From contig ONFR01000005.1 in the NCBI GenBank assembly GCA_900317125.1, positions 38,755 to 102,754 of the forward strand: a stretch of DNA of 64,000 nucleotides. The letters run 5' to 3'. The DNA comes from an uncultured Bacteroidales bacterium (GTDB lineage: Bacteria > Bacteroidota > Bacteroidia > Bacteroidales > P3). Below, piece after piece: positions 23,435 through 31,645 of this stretch. The notes beneath the pieces were generated by a model that did no database searches, had not been told where the DNA came from, and worked only from the letters and a program-made list of their open reading frames with translations. Each line of letters starts with the position of its first letter. Within the stretch, counting starts at the first letter, position 1. Made by a program: the position numbers and the translations under genes.

Positions 23435-25773
23435 TTTACCGTATCCTATGCAAAGGGAGGAGCAAGTACGCCTGCCGCGTGAAGGACCGCGAGGAGCTGC
23501 TGGCGCTGCGTAATGCGCCGGAGAACCTCGCACACCTCGAGAAGGCCCGTCAGGGCGACTCGTCGGAGAAGATGAAGCTCGTCCAGTTTGCCTATAACCT
23601 GGGCATTGCGGAGGGCCCTCTGAAGGGGTGCAAGAGCGTGGGAAGCCAGTTCTTCCACGACGTGGACTGCTACGACGCGGAGGAGTCGGAGGCCACGAAG
23701 GTGCAGATTCTCGCCAAGAAGGAGGAGATAGGCTTGCTGATGCTGGAACGCTCGGTGAGCGGGGGCTGGCACTTGGTGTGCCGACGGCTGCCAGGAACGA
23801 CCATCCTGGAGAACCAGGTGAGGGTGGCGACGGCGCTGCATCTGGAGATGGACACCCAAAACAAGGACCTGACCAGGGTGGTGTTCTCGACCAGCGGGAG
23901 CGAGGAGGACTTGCCCTATCTGGACGACGCCCTCTTCGACGAGCCTATGTCGGCAGCGGAGTGCGAAGCCGAATACGAGCGGCTGCAGCAGCGCCAATGT
24001 CGCGGCGAGGAGGCTGTCCCGGCAGGGGCGAAGCGGCAGAACAAGCATTACCGCCCTTGGGAGGAGACGGCGAGTGCCGGACAGACAAAGGGCGTTACAA
24101 CGTTACAGCGTTACAGCTCGGAAAAGGAAAGCACCCACGAGGTACCGACGGGTGAGGCAGAGACCTTCCCGACGGAGTATAAGGGGTTTGCCTATACGGA
24201 GATAATGCAGAAGTACTGGGAGCTGTTCAACGACGGCAAGGAGCCCCAGGAGGGTGACCGTGACACGCTGACCTACCAGCTGGCGTGCGACTTGCGCCAT
24301 ATCTGCGGACGCAACGCCGAATGGCTGGACCAGGTGATACCCTGCTACGACGGGTTCCCCGTAGAGGAGAAGCGGAAGAAGATAGAGAACGCCCTGAATG
24401 CCAAGAGCGAGGGGATGCCCTACCGCCTGCGGCATGTGCTGACGGCTTTGAAGAGCGACAAGGTGGTGATGGCCTGCGGGGGTACGCTGACCACTCCGCC
24501 ACCCATGCCCAAACGGCTGCCGGCATTGGTGAGGCTGCTGACCAAGAATGTGCCGTGGTTCTACAAGCCTGCAGTGGCGTCGGCGGTGTTCCCGGCCTTG
24601 GGGGCACATCTGCACGGCGTCCGCTTCCGCTATTGGGACAACGTGGAGCACGAGGCGACATTCATGAATGTGCTTGTCGGACGGCAAAGCATCGGCAAGG
24701 GCTCCATCAAGAAGCCTGTAGAGTATATCATGGACGACATCCGCCAGCGCGACATCCCTAACCGCCAACGCGAGGCGGAATGGAAACAACGCAATCCCGG
24801 GGCCAAGCAGAAGAAGGAGCCCAGACCGACGGATATCTGTATCCAGATGCTGATAGACAACCTGACGGATGCGGTGTTCAACCAACGCATCGTGGACGCC
24901 AACAACAACGGTGGCCGCTTTATCTACACCATCGTGGACGAGATTGACGCCCTGAAGAAGGTGACGTCGAAGGGGACGGCTGACGAGGTGGGGCTGCTGA
25001 TACGCAAGGCCTTCGACAACTCGATGGCAGGACAGGAACGCGTGGGGGCCGACTCGGTGAGCGGCATCGCCCCGCTGCGGTGGAACTTCAACGCCTCGAC
25101 CACTCCGCCCAACGCCCGCAAGTTCTTCAACAAGATGGTGAACGACGGGACCGTGAGCCGTCTGGATGTGTCGACCATCATCCGCGACGACGATGAGGAC
25201 GAGGCCCCTGTGCTGGGCATCTACGACCACTCGTTTGCCGTGGAGCTGAAGCCTTACATCGACCGGCTGGAGTCGGCAAGCGGTCTGATAGAATGTCCGC
25301 AGGCGTTACGGCTGTCGCTGGAAATGAGACAGGAGAACCACGAGGCGGCACAGCTGTATGACTCGGAGGCGTACAGGATATTCTCCTACCGCGCGAATGT
25401 CATCGCCTGGCTGAAGGGGATGGTGCTGTATGTGGCACAGGGCTACCGCTGGGACAAGACCATCGCCGACTTTGTGAGATGGAGCCAGCAATATAACCTG
25501 TGGTGCAAGATGCTCTATTTCGGTCAACAACTGGAGAAGGAGCTGCGCGAGGAGGTGGAGATTCAACGCCAGTCGCGTCCGCAGAATCTGCTGGAGCTGC
25601 TGCCCGACGAGTTCACCCGCGAGCAATACCGCCAGATGCGGCAAAGCCAGGGGCGTGAGGGCGACGGCAACGGGACCTTGCGTATCTGGGTGAACCGCGG
25701 CTATATCGTGAACGACGCGGCGTCGGGGAGGTACTGCAAGACCGAGGCGTATCTGAAGAAGTACAGACAATGA
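23431..25773 (+). CDS. VirE N-terminal / DUF3987 primase-helicase-like protein
   Basis: 780 residues. The N-terminal part (about 1-190: 'KSVGSQFFHDVDCYD', 'LLMLERSVSGGWHLVCRR', 'DLTRVVFSTSG') is the VirE-N/PrimPol-like domain of Bacteroidetes islands. A linker 'GQTKGVTTLQRYSSE' is encoded by GTTACAG repeats. A helical segment follows (about 250-330) and then a DUF3987 helicase-like domain with a degenerate P-loop 'GRQSIGKGSIKKP' (about 416-428) and 'IVDEIDALKK' near 501. Such proteins are thought to support replication of mobile elements; activity is not proven. It overlaps both neighbours by four bases. Confidence 0.8.
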   Translation: MIYRILCKGRSKYACRVKDREELLALRNAPENLAHLEKARQGDSSEKMKLVQFAYNLGIAEGPLKGCKSVGSQFFHDVDCYDAEESEATKVQILAKKEEIGLLMLERSVSGGWHLVCRRLPGTTILENQVRVATALHLEMDTQNKDLTRVVFSTSGSEEDLPYLDDALFDEPMSAAECEAEYERLQQRQCRGEEAVPAGAKRQNKHYRPWEETASAGQTKGVTTLQRYSSEKESTHEVPTGEAETFPTEYKGFAYTEIMQKYWELFNDGKEPQEGDRDTLTYQLACDLRHICGRNAEWLDQVIPCYDGFPVEEKRKKIENALNAKSEGMPYRLRHVLTALKSDKVVMACGGTLTTPPPMPKRLPALVRLLTKNVPWFYKPAVASAVFPALGAHLHGVRFRYWDNVEHEATFMNVLVGRQSIGKGSIKKPVEYIMDDIRQRDIPNRQREAEWKQRNPGAKQKKEPRPTDICIQMLIDNLTDAVFNQRIVDANNNGGRFIYTIVDEIDALKKVTSKGTADEVGLLIRKAFDNSMAGQERVGADSVSGIAPLRWNFNASTTPPNARKFFNKMVNDGTVSRLDVSTIIRDDDEDEAPVLGIYDHSFAVELKPYIDRLESASGLIECPQALRLSLEMRQENHEAAQLYDSEAYRIFSYRANVIAWLKGMVLYVAQGYRWDKTIADFVRWSQQYNLWCKMLYFGQQLEKELREEVEIQRQSRPQNLLELLPDEFTREQYRQMRQSQGREGDGNGTLRIWVNRGYIVNDAASGRYCKTEAYLKKYRQ

Positions 25774-26201
25774 TAGGGTTGCGTGGAGAGTCTATAACTA
25801 AATCTGTAGGGCTTATGATTACGATTGAGAATAACTACGAATGCTTTGTGGCGCTCTGGCTCCGGCTGGAGCGCACGAGGCAGCTGTTCGGGATGCAATA
25901 CCGCAGGTTCTGCATACGACATGTGATGACGTCGTGGTTCGGCACTGTGCACGATATGACGATCTGGGAGGTGTGCAACCTCACCGTGGTGGAGGAGCGG
26001 CAGTACTATGGCTTGGACGAACTGCCCGCCCCGGGTCAGAAGCCTCGCGCCTGCCGCGAGTTCCTGCGGGCGTTGGTGGCGGTGAGGCTAGGCATCGGGG
26101 TGCGCCAGGTGGACCTGAAGGCGCTTGATGAGGCCTATAGCGCGGCGTTCCCACATTGCACACCGCTTAATGTGGGGAAGAAAAAGCATGAGTCGATGTA
26201 A
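25770..26201 (+). CDS. Hypothetical protein with 3' end replaced by an insertion
   Basis: Starts at the ATGA overlap with the primase-like gene; ATG at 25815 ('MITIENNYECFVALWLRLER') is an alternative that fits the protein better. It is helical, with 'HDMTIWEVCNLTVVEERQYY' and 'RACREFLRALVAVRLGIGV', unrecognised. The last 102 bases of its conserved part recur at 28520-28621, where the frame continues into a different tail. The copy here ends abruptly in 'KKKHESM', so the insertion of 26188-28519 seems to have given this gene a new stop. Confidence 0.6.
   Translation: MIGLRGESITKSVGLMITIENNYECFVALWLRLERTRQLFGMQYRRFCIRHVMTSWFGTVHDMTIWEVCNLTVVEERQYYGLDELPAPGQKPRACREFLRALVAVRLGIGVRQVDLKALDEAYSAAFPHCTPLNVGKKKHESM
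26086..26187 (+). repeat. 102-bp direct repeat, left copy
   Basis: Matches 28520-28621 with four mismatches in 102 positions, at a constant offset of 2434. It codes for 'GIGVRQVDLKALDEAYSAAF' and the following residues in both copies. The copies bound an AT-rich two-gene insert. Confidence 0.85.
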
Positions 26202-26327
26202 GGGAGAGAGTCTCCATTTCGGAAGAAGGGTCTTCTCTGCACAACACAGCTCAGGTAACAAGCCTTTTTTCAGCGGAGTGGCAAAGGGTTTAAAACTACA
26301 AATGGAGATTTTTTTTTCTCAAAACAG

Positions 26328-26356
26328 TTGTATGTTTAATTTTTTTTGTATCTTTG
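26328..26356 (+). promoter_or_regulatory. Promoter of the two-gene insert
   Basis: TTG at 26328-26330, 18 bases, then TATCTTTG at 26349-26356. The insert therefore carries its own promoter, 59-65 bases before its first gene. Confidence 0.65.
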
Positions 26357-26420
26357 CATATTCATTGTAGATTGAAACTTGTGAAAAAACAAGCAGTAAT
26401 GGCTTAAAAATTAATTGATA

Positions 26421-26801
26421 ATGTCTGATTCTAGTCCAAGGCTCATAGTTTACGTTGAGTCCCTTTTTTCAAGTATTGTCCGAAATAGACAAGAAAAAAG
26501 GCTATCTAACCTTCAGAAAATCTCCGAAGAGATTGAACAATTGAAAAAAGAATTTGCTCCAAAAGGGAACGATTCTCAGCAAAAGGTTTTTACCGAAAAA
26601 GATTTGCTTTATTATCTCTATTTAAACCCGATGGGCACAATAACGGATAATGATATAATGAATTCTCCCATAGCAAAAAACTATTTTGATATTGGAATAT
26701 TAACACAGGGTGTTAGTGGTGATATGGAATCACAATATCGGCTCACTTCTTTTGGTCGCGACCAAGTCAAGGATGCACTGACTTTAGAAATGTTAAGTTA
26801 G
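26421..26801 (+). CDS. Hypothetical coiled-coil/winged-helix-like protein, first gene of insert
   Basis: 126 residues from ATG 26421 (ATG 26415 adds two). The first 50 residues are basic and helical with heptads ('NRQEKRLSNLQKISEEIEQL'); the rest ('EKDLLYYLYLNPMGTITDND', 'YRLTSFGRDQVKDAL') reads like a small winged-helix domain with a final wing 'SQYRLTSFG'. That suits a DNA-binding regulator or an adaptor for the membrane protein that follows. No family is recognised. AT-rich codon use contrasts strongly with the host genes on either side. Confidence 0.55.
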   Translation: MSDSSPRLIVYVESLFSSIVRNRQEKRLSNLQKISEEIEQLKKEFAPKGNDSQQKVFTEKDLLYYLYLNPMGTITDNDIMNSPIAKNYFDIGILTQGVSGDMESQYRLTSFGRDQVKDALTLEMLS

Positions 26802-26865
26802 TGCATTTTTTTATATTCTATATCTTGCCAGATGAATAATTGGGCAAGAGTTAAAGAGTTGGTTT

Positions 26866-28425
26866 ATGGGGATTTGCGTTTTTTGGTATCCAGTAATATA
26901 TCACTCTCCACTTAATGAGCGTTTTCGTCGTTTTGAGATAGAACAATGTGTTTCGGATTTTGGCTACCCGGAGGCTTATCTTAAGATAAGTATTGCTCAC
27001 TCAGAGACTTCAATTGAAGAGGCGCAAAAAAAACGCGATCTTATAACGCGACCTATAACTGTCGAATGCTACAAGAAGGAGTCAAATGGGAAGAAGACTC
27101 CAGTTTTTACAACATTCACATTAGAGTATAAGAACCATTCCCGTAATGGAATGGTTGTGTATGAATACGACGAGCCTAAAGATTATCCGCAAGATGAACA
27201 GGCTCGTCCCTTTGAAGAATTTCTCACAGGAGTATGCTATCACCACGTAAAATCCCTTTTTCACAACCATGAAGTTCAAAGCGATAGAGATAGTGGCTTG
27301 ATGGCCTACTTGCCTGAAGGAAAATTTGATATTAACTCTATCAGAGAAGTAAACAACGGTGCTCTCAGCTATTATATCAAACAATACGAGCGCATTTTCT
27401 TGCAGTATGCGGAGAAGATCTCAAAACGCTTGCAAGACCACGATGGTATCGATCGTAAGTTTAAAAATCAGATAGGACTTCAAAATGATAATGGAGGTTT
27501 CCCTGGTTACGAAGGTTTGGTAAAGTATGGCCTTTGCGATTTTCGAAGATGGTTCAGTGGCCACGAACATCAAGATGAGGTTGAAACACTCAAAAAAGAT
27601 ATATTGAAGTGGTCGCTGTTGTTGAATCCACACAAAAATAAAATCAGTCGTAATTTGAGTTCGTACGAGAAACGTATAATAAATATCTTAAATAACATTA
27701 ATAATCGAATTGAAAATAGTGATGAAAAGTATTATTATTTAGATTTATTAAATAGAACTCAAACAATTACTCAAACTGTTACTAAATTTGTTGGAATTAG
27801 GAAAGAATTGCCAAATTATAAATTATATCGTTATGAGTTAGAACCTATAAATACTATTCTTAATGAAATAGAAATAGAACTAGGAATATATAAACGTCAA
27901 TATTTCTGTCAATTATATTTATATGTATATTGGCAATTGGATAAACTAATCCTAAACAAGCATTGTCTCACGAAGGATCATCGTGAAAAAATAAATAAAT
28001 TTTGTGAGGGTGCATCTACAGAGTACGTCTATTGTAAAACACTTTTAGAATCCCGTTACAATTGGAGAATAAAAAAAGACAACTACACTGAAGCTGAATA
28101 CGATGACCGAAGAACTGCATTGAATATCAGAAATTCGATTCGCTATATAGAAACGGCAAAATACAGACATTCAACTTCCCAAACCAATGATACACATTCA
28201 ATATTGAAAAAAGCTGAAAGGGTTAGCAGATTTGCCTTTTTTGTATCAATTCTGGGGGTAATTATTACAATTATAAGTTTGATAGTCTCGATTAGGAGTT
28301 GTTCTACTCCAAATCAAACTCCAAATACCACCTCTGCCGAGGTTGAGAATGCAACAATAATAAAATGTGACAATGAGGTGCAAAGCAATACGTTCTTTTA
28401 TAAGAGTGAAAGACGGAAAGATTAA
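26866..28425 (+). CDS. Hypothetical C-terminally anchored protein, second gene of insert
   Basis: 519 residues, unrecognised. A soluble, helical, charged region of about 440 residues is followed by one strongly hydrophobic segment, 'FAFFVSILGVIITIISLIVS', then 'IRSCSTPNQT' and a short polar tail, so the protein is probably membrane-anchored near its C-terminus. The first 15 residues ('MGICVFWYPVIYHSP') look poor, whereas an overlapping frame from 26832 reads 'MNNWARVKELVYGDLRFLVS' before stopping at 26915; an indel near 26905 would join it to 'LNERFRRFEIEQC'. Thus the true start may be 26832 with a frameshift. Possible membrane effector of a small defence module, by inference only. Confidence 0.55.
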   Translation: MGICVFWYPVIYHSPLNERFRRFEIEQCVSDFGYPEAYLKISIAHSETSIEEAQKKRDLITRPITVECYKKESNGKKTPVFTTFTLEYKNHSRNGMVVYEYDEPKDYPQDEQARPFEEFLTGVCYHHVKSLFHNHEVQSDRDSGLMAYLPEGKFDINSIREVNNGALSYYIKQYERIFLQYAEKISKRLQDHDGIDRKFKNQIGLQNDNGGFPGYEGLVKYGLCDFRRWFSGHEHQDEVETLKKDILKWSLLLNPHKNKISRNLSSYEKRIINILNNINNRIENSDEKYYYLDLLNRTQTITQTVTKFVGIRKELPNYKLYRYELEPINTILNEIEIELGIYKRQYFCQLYLYVYWQLDKLILNKHCLTKDHREKINKFCEGASTEYVYCKTLLESRYNWRIKKDNYTEAEYDDRRTALNIRNSIRYIETAKYRHSTSQTNDTHSILKKAERVSRFAFFVSILGVIITIISLIVSIRSCSTPNQTPNTTSAEVENATIIKCDNEVQSNTFFYKSERRKD

Positions 28426-28482
28426 TCTTATGTGTTAGGGATAAGATTCTGAAAAAAGACAAATATCTTCATTTCCTTTTAG

Positions 28483-28704
28483 TTGGCTAGTTTGCGGTTG
28501 GCTTCGCAGACGTTGCTTTGGCTCGGCATCGGGGTGCGCCAGGTGGACCTGAAGGCGCTTGATGAGGCCTATAGCGCGGCGTTCCCGCATTGCACACCGC
28601 TGAATGTGGGGAAGAAACAGCGGCTGCGGGGTGGCACCGATGGGCGGCGAACCGCCGGTGGGCGGGGAACCCCCGCCGGTGGTGGGGAAGGCTGGTTGCA
28701 TTAG
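28483..28704 (+). pseudogene. Displaced 3' end of the 25770 gene
   Basis: This fragment repeats 'GIGVRQVDLKALDEAYSAAF' and continues into a Gly/Arg-rich tail ('RTAGGRGTPAGGGEGWLH') that the upstream copy lacks. It is what the last third of the 25770 gene would look like without the insert. No proper start exists, and the bases before 28520 do not match the upstream copy in register. Confidence 0.6.
28520..28621 (+). repeat. 102-bp direct repeat, right copy
   Basis: Partner of 26086-26187 (four mismatches). It defines the right boundary of the AT-rich insert. Confidence 0.85.
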
Positions 28705-28848
28705 AGGGATTAATGGGGTTAATGGAGTTAATGGAGTTAATGGAATTAATGGGGTTGATGGGGTTAATGGGGTTGATGGGGTTGATGGGGTTAATGGGGT
28801 TGATGGGGTTGGTGGGTGGAATGGGGTTAATGGGGTTGGTGGGTGGAC
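28702..28848 (+). repeat. 9-bp G-rich tandem repeats
   Basis: About 15 copies of a 9-base unit, mainly GGGGTTAAT and GGGGTTGAT, with some GGAGTTAAT. One frame would read Gly-Val-Asn-Gly repeats but has no good start, so the array is treated as non-coding. It is followed by T-rich DNA and a promoter-like element. Confidence 0.75.
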
Positions 28849-28926
28849 TCTTTTTTCACTTTTCAATTTTCATTTTTCACTTTTTTCATTTCTCTTCTCT
28901 TTTTCTGATATTTGGATTTTTTTTTG

Positions 28927-28934
28927 TATTTTTG
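28927..28934 (+). promoter_or_regulatory. -7 element before the hemerythrin gene
   Basis: TATTTTTG fits TAnnTTTG. No TTG at the right spacing. It is 154 bases before the ATG at 29088, with GATAGA repeats in between. Confidence 0.45.
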
Positions 28935-28987
28935 CAAAATGCGAGGGGGTGCGCTTGGCGCGCTGAGGGGTTTGATTGAGTTGGAGA

Positions 28988-29070
28988 TATGATAGAGGGG
29001 AGAGAGATTATAGATTTGATAGAGGGGATAGATTTGATAGAGGGGATAGAGATTATAGATTTGATAGATT
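28988..29070 (+). repeat. GATAGA-type repeats before the hemerythrin gene
   Basis: Reiterated GATAGAGGG and GATAGATTT words. The same kind of repeat precedes the MFS gene at 30356-30416, and a shorter one lies in the start of the gene at 23012. They would be in the leader RNA. Confidence 0.6.
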
Positions 29071-29087
29071 TTTTGAAACAGAATAAT

Positions 29088-29780
29088 ATGGGCAGGTTTT
29101 TTACCGGTAGGACTAAGATGGCTGACGTGGTGTCGATGAATCATTCGCTGATTCTGGCGATGCCGCGCTTCGGCATTGCATTGGGGTTCGGGGAGCAGAG
29201 CGTGCAGGAGATTTGTGCCAGGTACGGGCTGCCCGTGGACTTTGTGCTGCTGATTTTCAATGTGTATACGTTCGACGACTATCTGCCTGACGGGGACGAC
29301 CTGATGCGGACGGATTTCAGTCCGCTGGTGCCTTATCTGGAGGCGAGCCATCGGTACTATCTGTCGGAGCGGCTGCCGCACATCGAGCGGCATCTGCTGC
29401 ATGTGGCGGGCAGTGCGGGCGAGCGGTACGGCTCGATTCTGAAACAGTTTTTCGAGGATTACCGCAAGGAGGTGGTGGAGCATTTCGAGAGCGAGGAGCG
29501 CGAGGTGTTCCCGTACCTTGAGGAGCTGATGAAGGGGGTGCGCGGCACCCGTCCGATGAGCGAGCATTTTGCCGACAACCACACCGATTTGGTGGACAAG
29601 CTGGGCGATTTGACACAGATTCTGTATAAGTATATCCCGTGCGAGGGTTTTGAGGAGGAGTTGAACGAGCTGGTGTTTGCCATCATGCAGCTGAGTGCGG
29701 ACTTGGAGAAGCACGCTTTGATTGAGGAGCGTATCCTGCTGCCGTATGTCGAGTTGTTGGAAAGGAGACAGGAGGAATGA
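29088..29780 (+). CDS. Hemerythrin-domain protein, RIC/YtfE-like
   Basis: 230 residues. The N-terminal part ('MADVVSMNHSLILAMPRFGI', 'EICARYGLPVDFVLLIFNVY') resembles the ScdA/YtfE N-terminal domain. The hemerythrin four-helix domain follows with candidate iron ligands H and E in 'HIERHLLH', 'VEHFESEEREVFPYLEEL', 'HFADNHTDLV' and 'LEKHALIEERILLPYVELLE'. Such di-iron proteins are linked to repair of iron-sulphur centres after nitrosative or oxidative stress. ATG 29088 is used because the upstream in-frame residues come from GATAGA repeats. It overlaps the next gene by four bases. Confidence 0.8.
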   Translation: MGRFFTGRTKMADVVSMNHSLILAMPRFGIALGFGEQSVQEICARYGLPVDFVLLIFNVYTFDDYLPDGDDLMRTDFSPLVPYLEASHRYYLSERLPHIERHLLHVAGSAGERYGSILKQFFEDYRKEVVEHFESEEREVFPYLEELMKGVRGTRPMSEHFADNHTDLVDKLGDLTQILYKYIPCEGFEEELNELVFAIMQLSADLEKHALIEERILLPYVELLERRQEE

Positions 29781-30355
29781 AGGCGAAGAGACAGGTGCTG
29801 GTGGTGGAGCCGAGCGACATCGTGCGCGAAGGACTGCGGTCGTTGCTGGACGAGGAGGAGTTTGTTATGCAGGCGCCTCTGCGCGAGATTCCGGCGGACA
29901 TGGCGCAGCGGATTGGCCGTCAGCAGCCGGACATACTGATACTGAATCCCACACTGCTGAACACGCCGCCAAGGATGCAGCTGGTGGCCATCCAGCAGGC
30001 GAGGACGAGCATGGCTGTGGTGGCATTGGTGTATGAATATGTGGAGCCGTCGCTGCTGAGCCAGTTCAAGACGGTGCTCGACATCAGGGAGAAGGGGAAC
30101 AGGGTGGCGCAGCTGTTGCGCGAGAGCTGCCAGCAGGAGCAGGAGGACGAGGAGGGTTATGAGCTGAGCGAGCGCGAGACGGAGGTGCTGGTGCTGCTGG
30201 CCAAGGGCTGCAGCAGCAAGGAGATTGCCGACAAGCTGAATATCAGCATTCACACGGTGAACACCCACCGCAAGAACATCACGCGGAAGACGGGTATCAA
30301 GAGTGTGGCGGGTTTGGCGGTTTATGCTTTGCTGCATAATCTTGTGGTGGGGTAG
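29777..30355 (+). CDS. LuxR-type regulator with degenerate receiver domain
   Basis: 192 residues. The C-terminal 65 form a NarL/FixJ-type HTH ('LSERETEVLVLLAKGCSSKE', 'IADKLNISIHTVNTHRKNI'). The N-terminal 120 have the receiver fold, but the acidic pair is replaced ('LVVEPSD') and the phospho-acceptor strand reads 'PDILILNPTLL', with Asn in place of Asp. It should not be phosphorylated in the normal way and may respond to another signal. It is coupled by ATGA overlap to the hemerythrin gene, so a role in nitric oxide or oxygen response is likely but not shown. Confidence 0.8.
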   Translation: MKAKRQVLVVEPSDIVREGLRSLLDEEEFVMQAPLREIPADMAQRIGRQQPDILILNPTLLNTPPRMQLVAIQQARTSMAVVALVYEYVEPSLLSQFKTVLDIREKGNRVAQLLRESCQQEQEDEEGYELSERETEVLVLLAKGCSSKEIADKLNISIHTVNTHRKNITRKTGIKSVAGLAVYALLHNLVVG

Positions 30356-30416
30356 AGGGGGATAGAGACGATAGATTTGATAGATTTGATAGAATTGATA
30401 GATACGATAGATATTT
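30356..30416 (+). repeat. GATAGA-type repeats before the MFS gene
   Basis: Words GATAGATTT, GATAGAATT and GATACGATAG fill the whole gap between the regulator and the transporter, like 28988-29070. Confidence 0.6.
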
Positions 30417-31604
30417 ATGAATGAGAAGAATGTTGAACGGCTTTGGAACGCTAACTACACTAAGGTGTGGGTGGCGAACTTTATGATTTTCTTCTCGTTC
30501 ATGCTGCTGACGCCGCTGCTGCCGATTTATCTGCACGAGCAGTTTGCGGCCGACAAGGACACGATAGGCTTGGTGCTGTTCGGGTATGCGGTGATGGCGT
30601 TGGTGGCGCGTCTGTTTTCGGGCTATGTGGTGGACAGCTTCCCGCGGAAGATGGTGCTGCTGATTAGTTTCACGGTGTTCACGCTGTTCTTTGTGGGCTA
30701 TGTGGCCGCAGGGACGCTGATGCTGTTTGCGGCGGTGAGGACGGTGCACGGCATGCCTTTCGGCTTTACGACGGTGGCGAACAGCACGGTGGCCATCGAT
30801 GTGCTGCCCTCGTCGCGGAGGACGGAGGGGATAGGCCTGTATGGGTTGAGCAACAACCTGGCATCGGCCATCTCGCCGACGATAGCGATATGGATATACA
30901 CGACGACACATAATTTCGACATCATCTTCTGGCTGGCGATGGATGTGGCCACATTAGGGCTGCTGATAGACGCCACAGTGAAGACCCGCCCGAGGGAGCT
31001 GGTGAAGGACAAACAGCCGATCTCGCTGGACCGATTCTTCCTGATGAAGGGGATGGGCGAGGCGTTGACGATGGTGTGCTTTGCCTTCTCGTATGGCGTG
31101 ATGAGCACGTATGTGGCCATCTACGGCAAGGAGCGCCTGGGAATAGAGGGCGGCTCGGGGACGTTCTTCCTGCTGCTGTCGCTGGGACTTATCCTGTCGA
31201 GGCTGCAGGGCAACAAGGCGTTGCGGGAGGGGAAGATAACGCACAACGCCTCGCTGGGCGTATGCGTGTCGCTGATAGGATACCTGATGTTTGCCGCACT
31301 GCCCAACGCAGTGGGATACTACGGTGCGGCGTTGGTGATAGGACTGGGTAACGGACACATGTACCCGGCATATCAGAATATGTTTGTGAATCTGGCGCCC
31401 CACACGCAGCGGGGGACGGCCAACAGCTCGATACTGGTGGCGTGGGATGTAGGCGTGGGATTCGGGATACTGCTGGGCGGTGTGCTGAGCGAGGCGTGGG
31501 GCTACGGAGCCGCCTTCTGGGCAGCGTGGATAGTGAACCTGACAGGGTTTGCGGGATTCTGGCTGTATGTGAAAGGCCATTTCACGCGGGAGCGGCTGCG
31601 CTGA
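30417..31604 (+). CDS. MFS transporter
   Basis: 395 residues with about 12 hydrophobic segments, starting 'MNEKNVERLWNANYTKVWVA'. The MFS motif A region lies after segment 2 ('FSGYVVDSFPRKMVLL', about residues 63-79), and segments 5-6 carry 'GLYGLSNNLASAISPTIAIW'. It is an inner-membrane secondary carrier, probably for efflux. The substrate cannot be told from sequence. It follows the hemerythrin-regulator pair by 61 bases of repeats and precedes the iron-sulphur membrane protein by 41 bases. Confidence 0.9.
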   Translation: MNEKNVERLWNANYTKVWVANFMIFFSFMLLTPLLPIYLHEQFAADKDTIGLVLFGYAVMALVARLFSGYVVDSFPRKMVLLISFTVFTLFFVGYVAAGTLMLFAAVRTVHGMPFGFTTVANSTVAIDVLPSSRRTEGIGLYGLSNNLASAISPTIAIWIYTTTHNFDIIFWLAMDVATLGLLIDATVKTRPRELVKDKQPISLDRFFLMKGMGEALTMVCFAFSYGVMSTYVAIYGKERLGIEGGSGTFFLLLSLGLILSRLQGNKALREGKITHNASLGVCVSLIGYLMFAALPNAVGYYGAALVIGLGNGHMYPAYQNMFVNLAPHTQRGTANSSILVAWDVGVGFGILLGGVLSEAWGYGAAFWAAWIVNLTGFAGFWLYVKGHFTRERLR

Positions 31605-31645
31605 ATGTTGAATTGTTAAATTGAAGATAATAAAATAAAAAGAAT

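Noticed and set aside
9920..28700. Intact prophage or integrative element
   Set aside because: No integrase, transposase, portal, capsid or mobilisation gene is visible, and no attachment-site pair at the ends could be found by eye.
28702..28848. Gly-Val-Asn repeat protein (collagen-like)
   Set aside because: No credible start, no signal peptide, and all frames across the array are open only because the unit is 9 bases; treated as non-coding.
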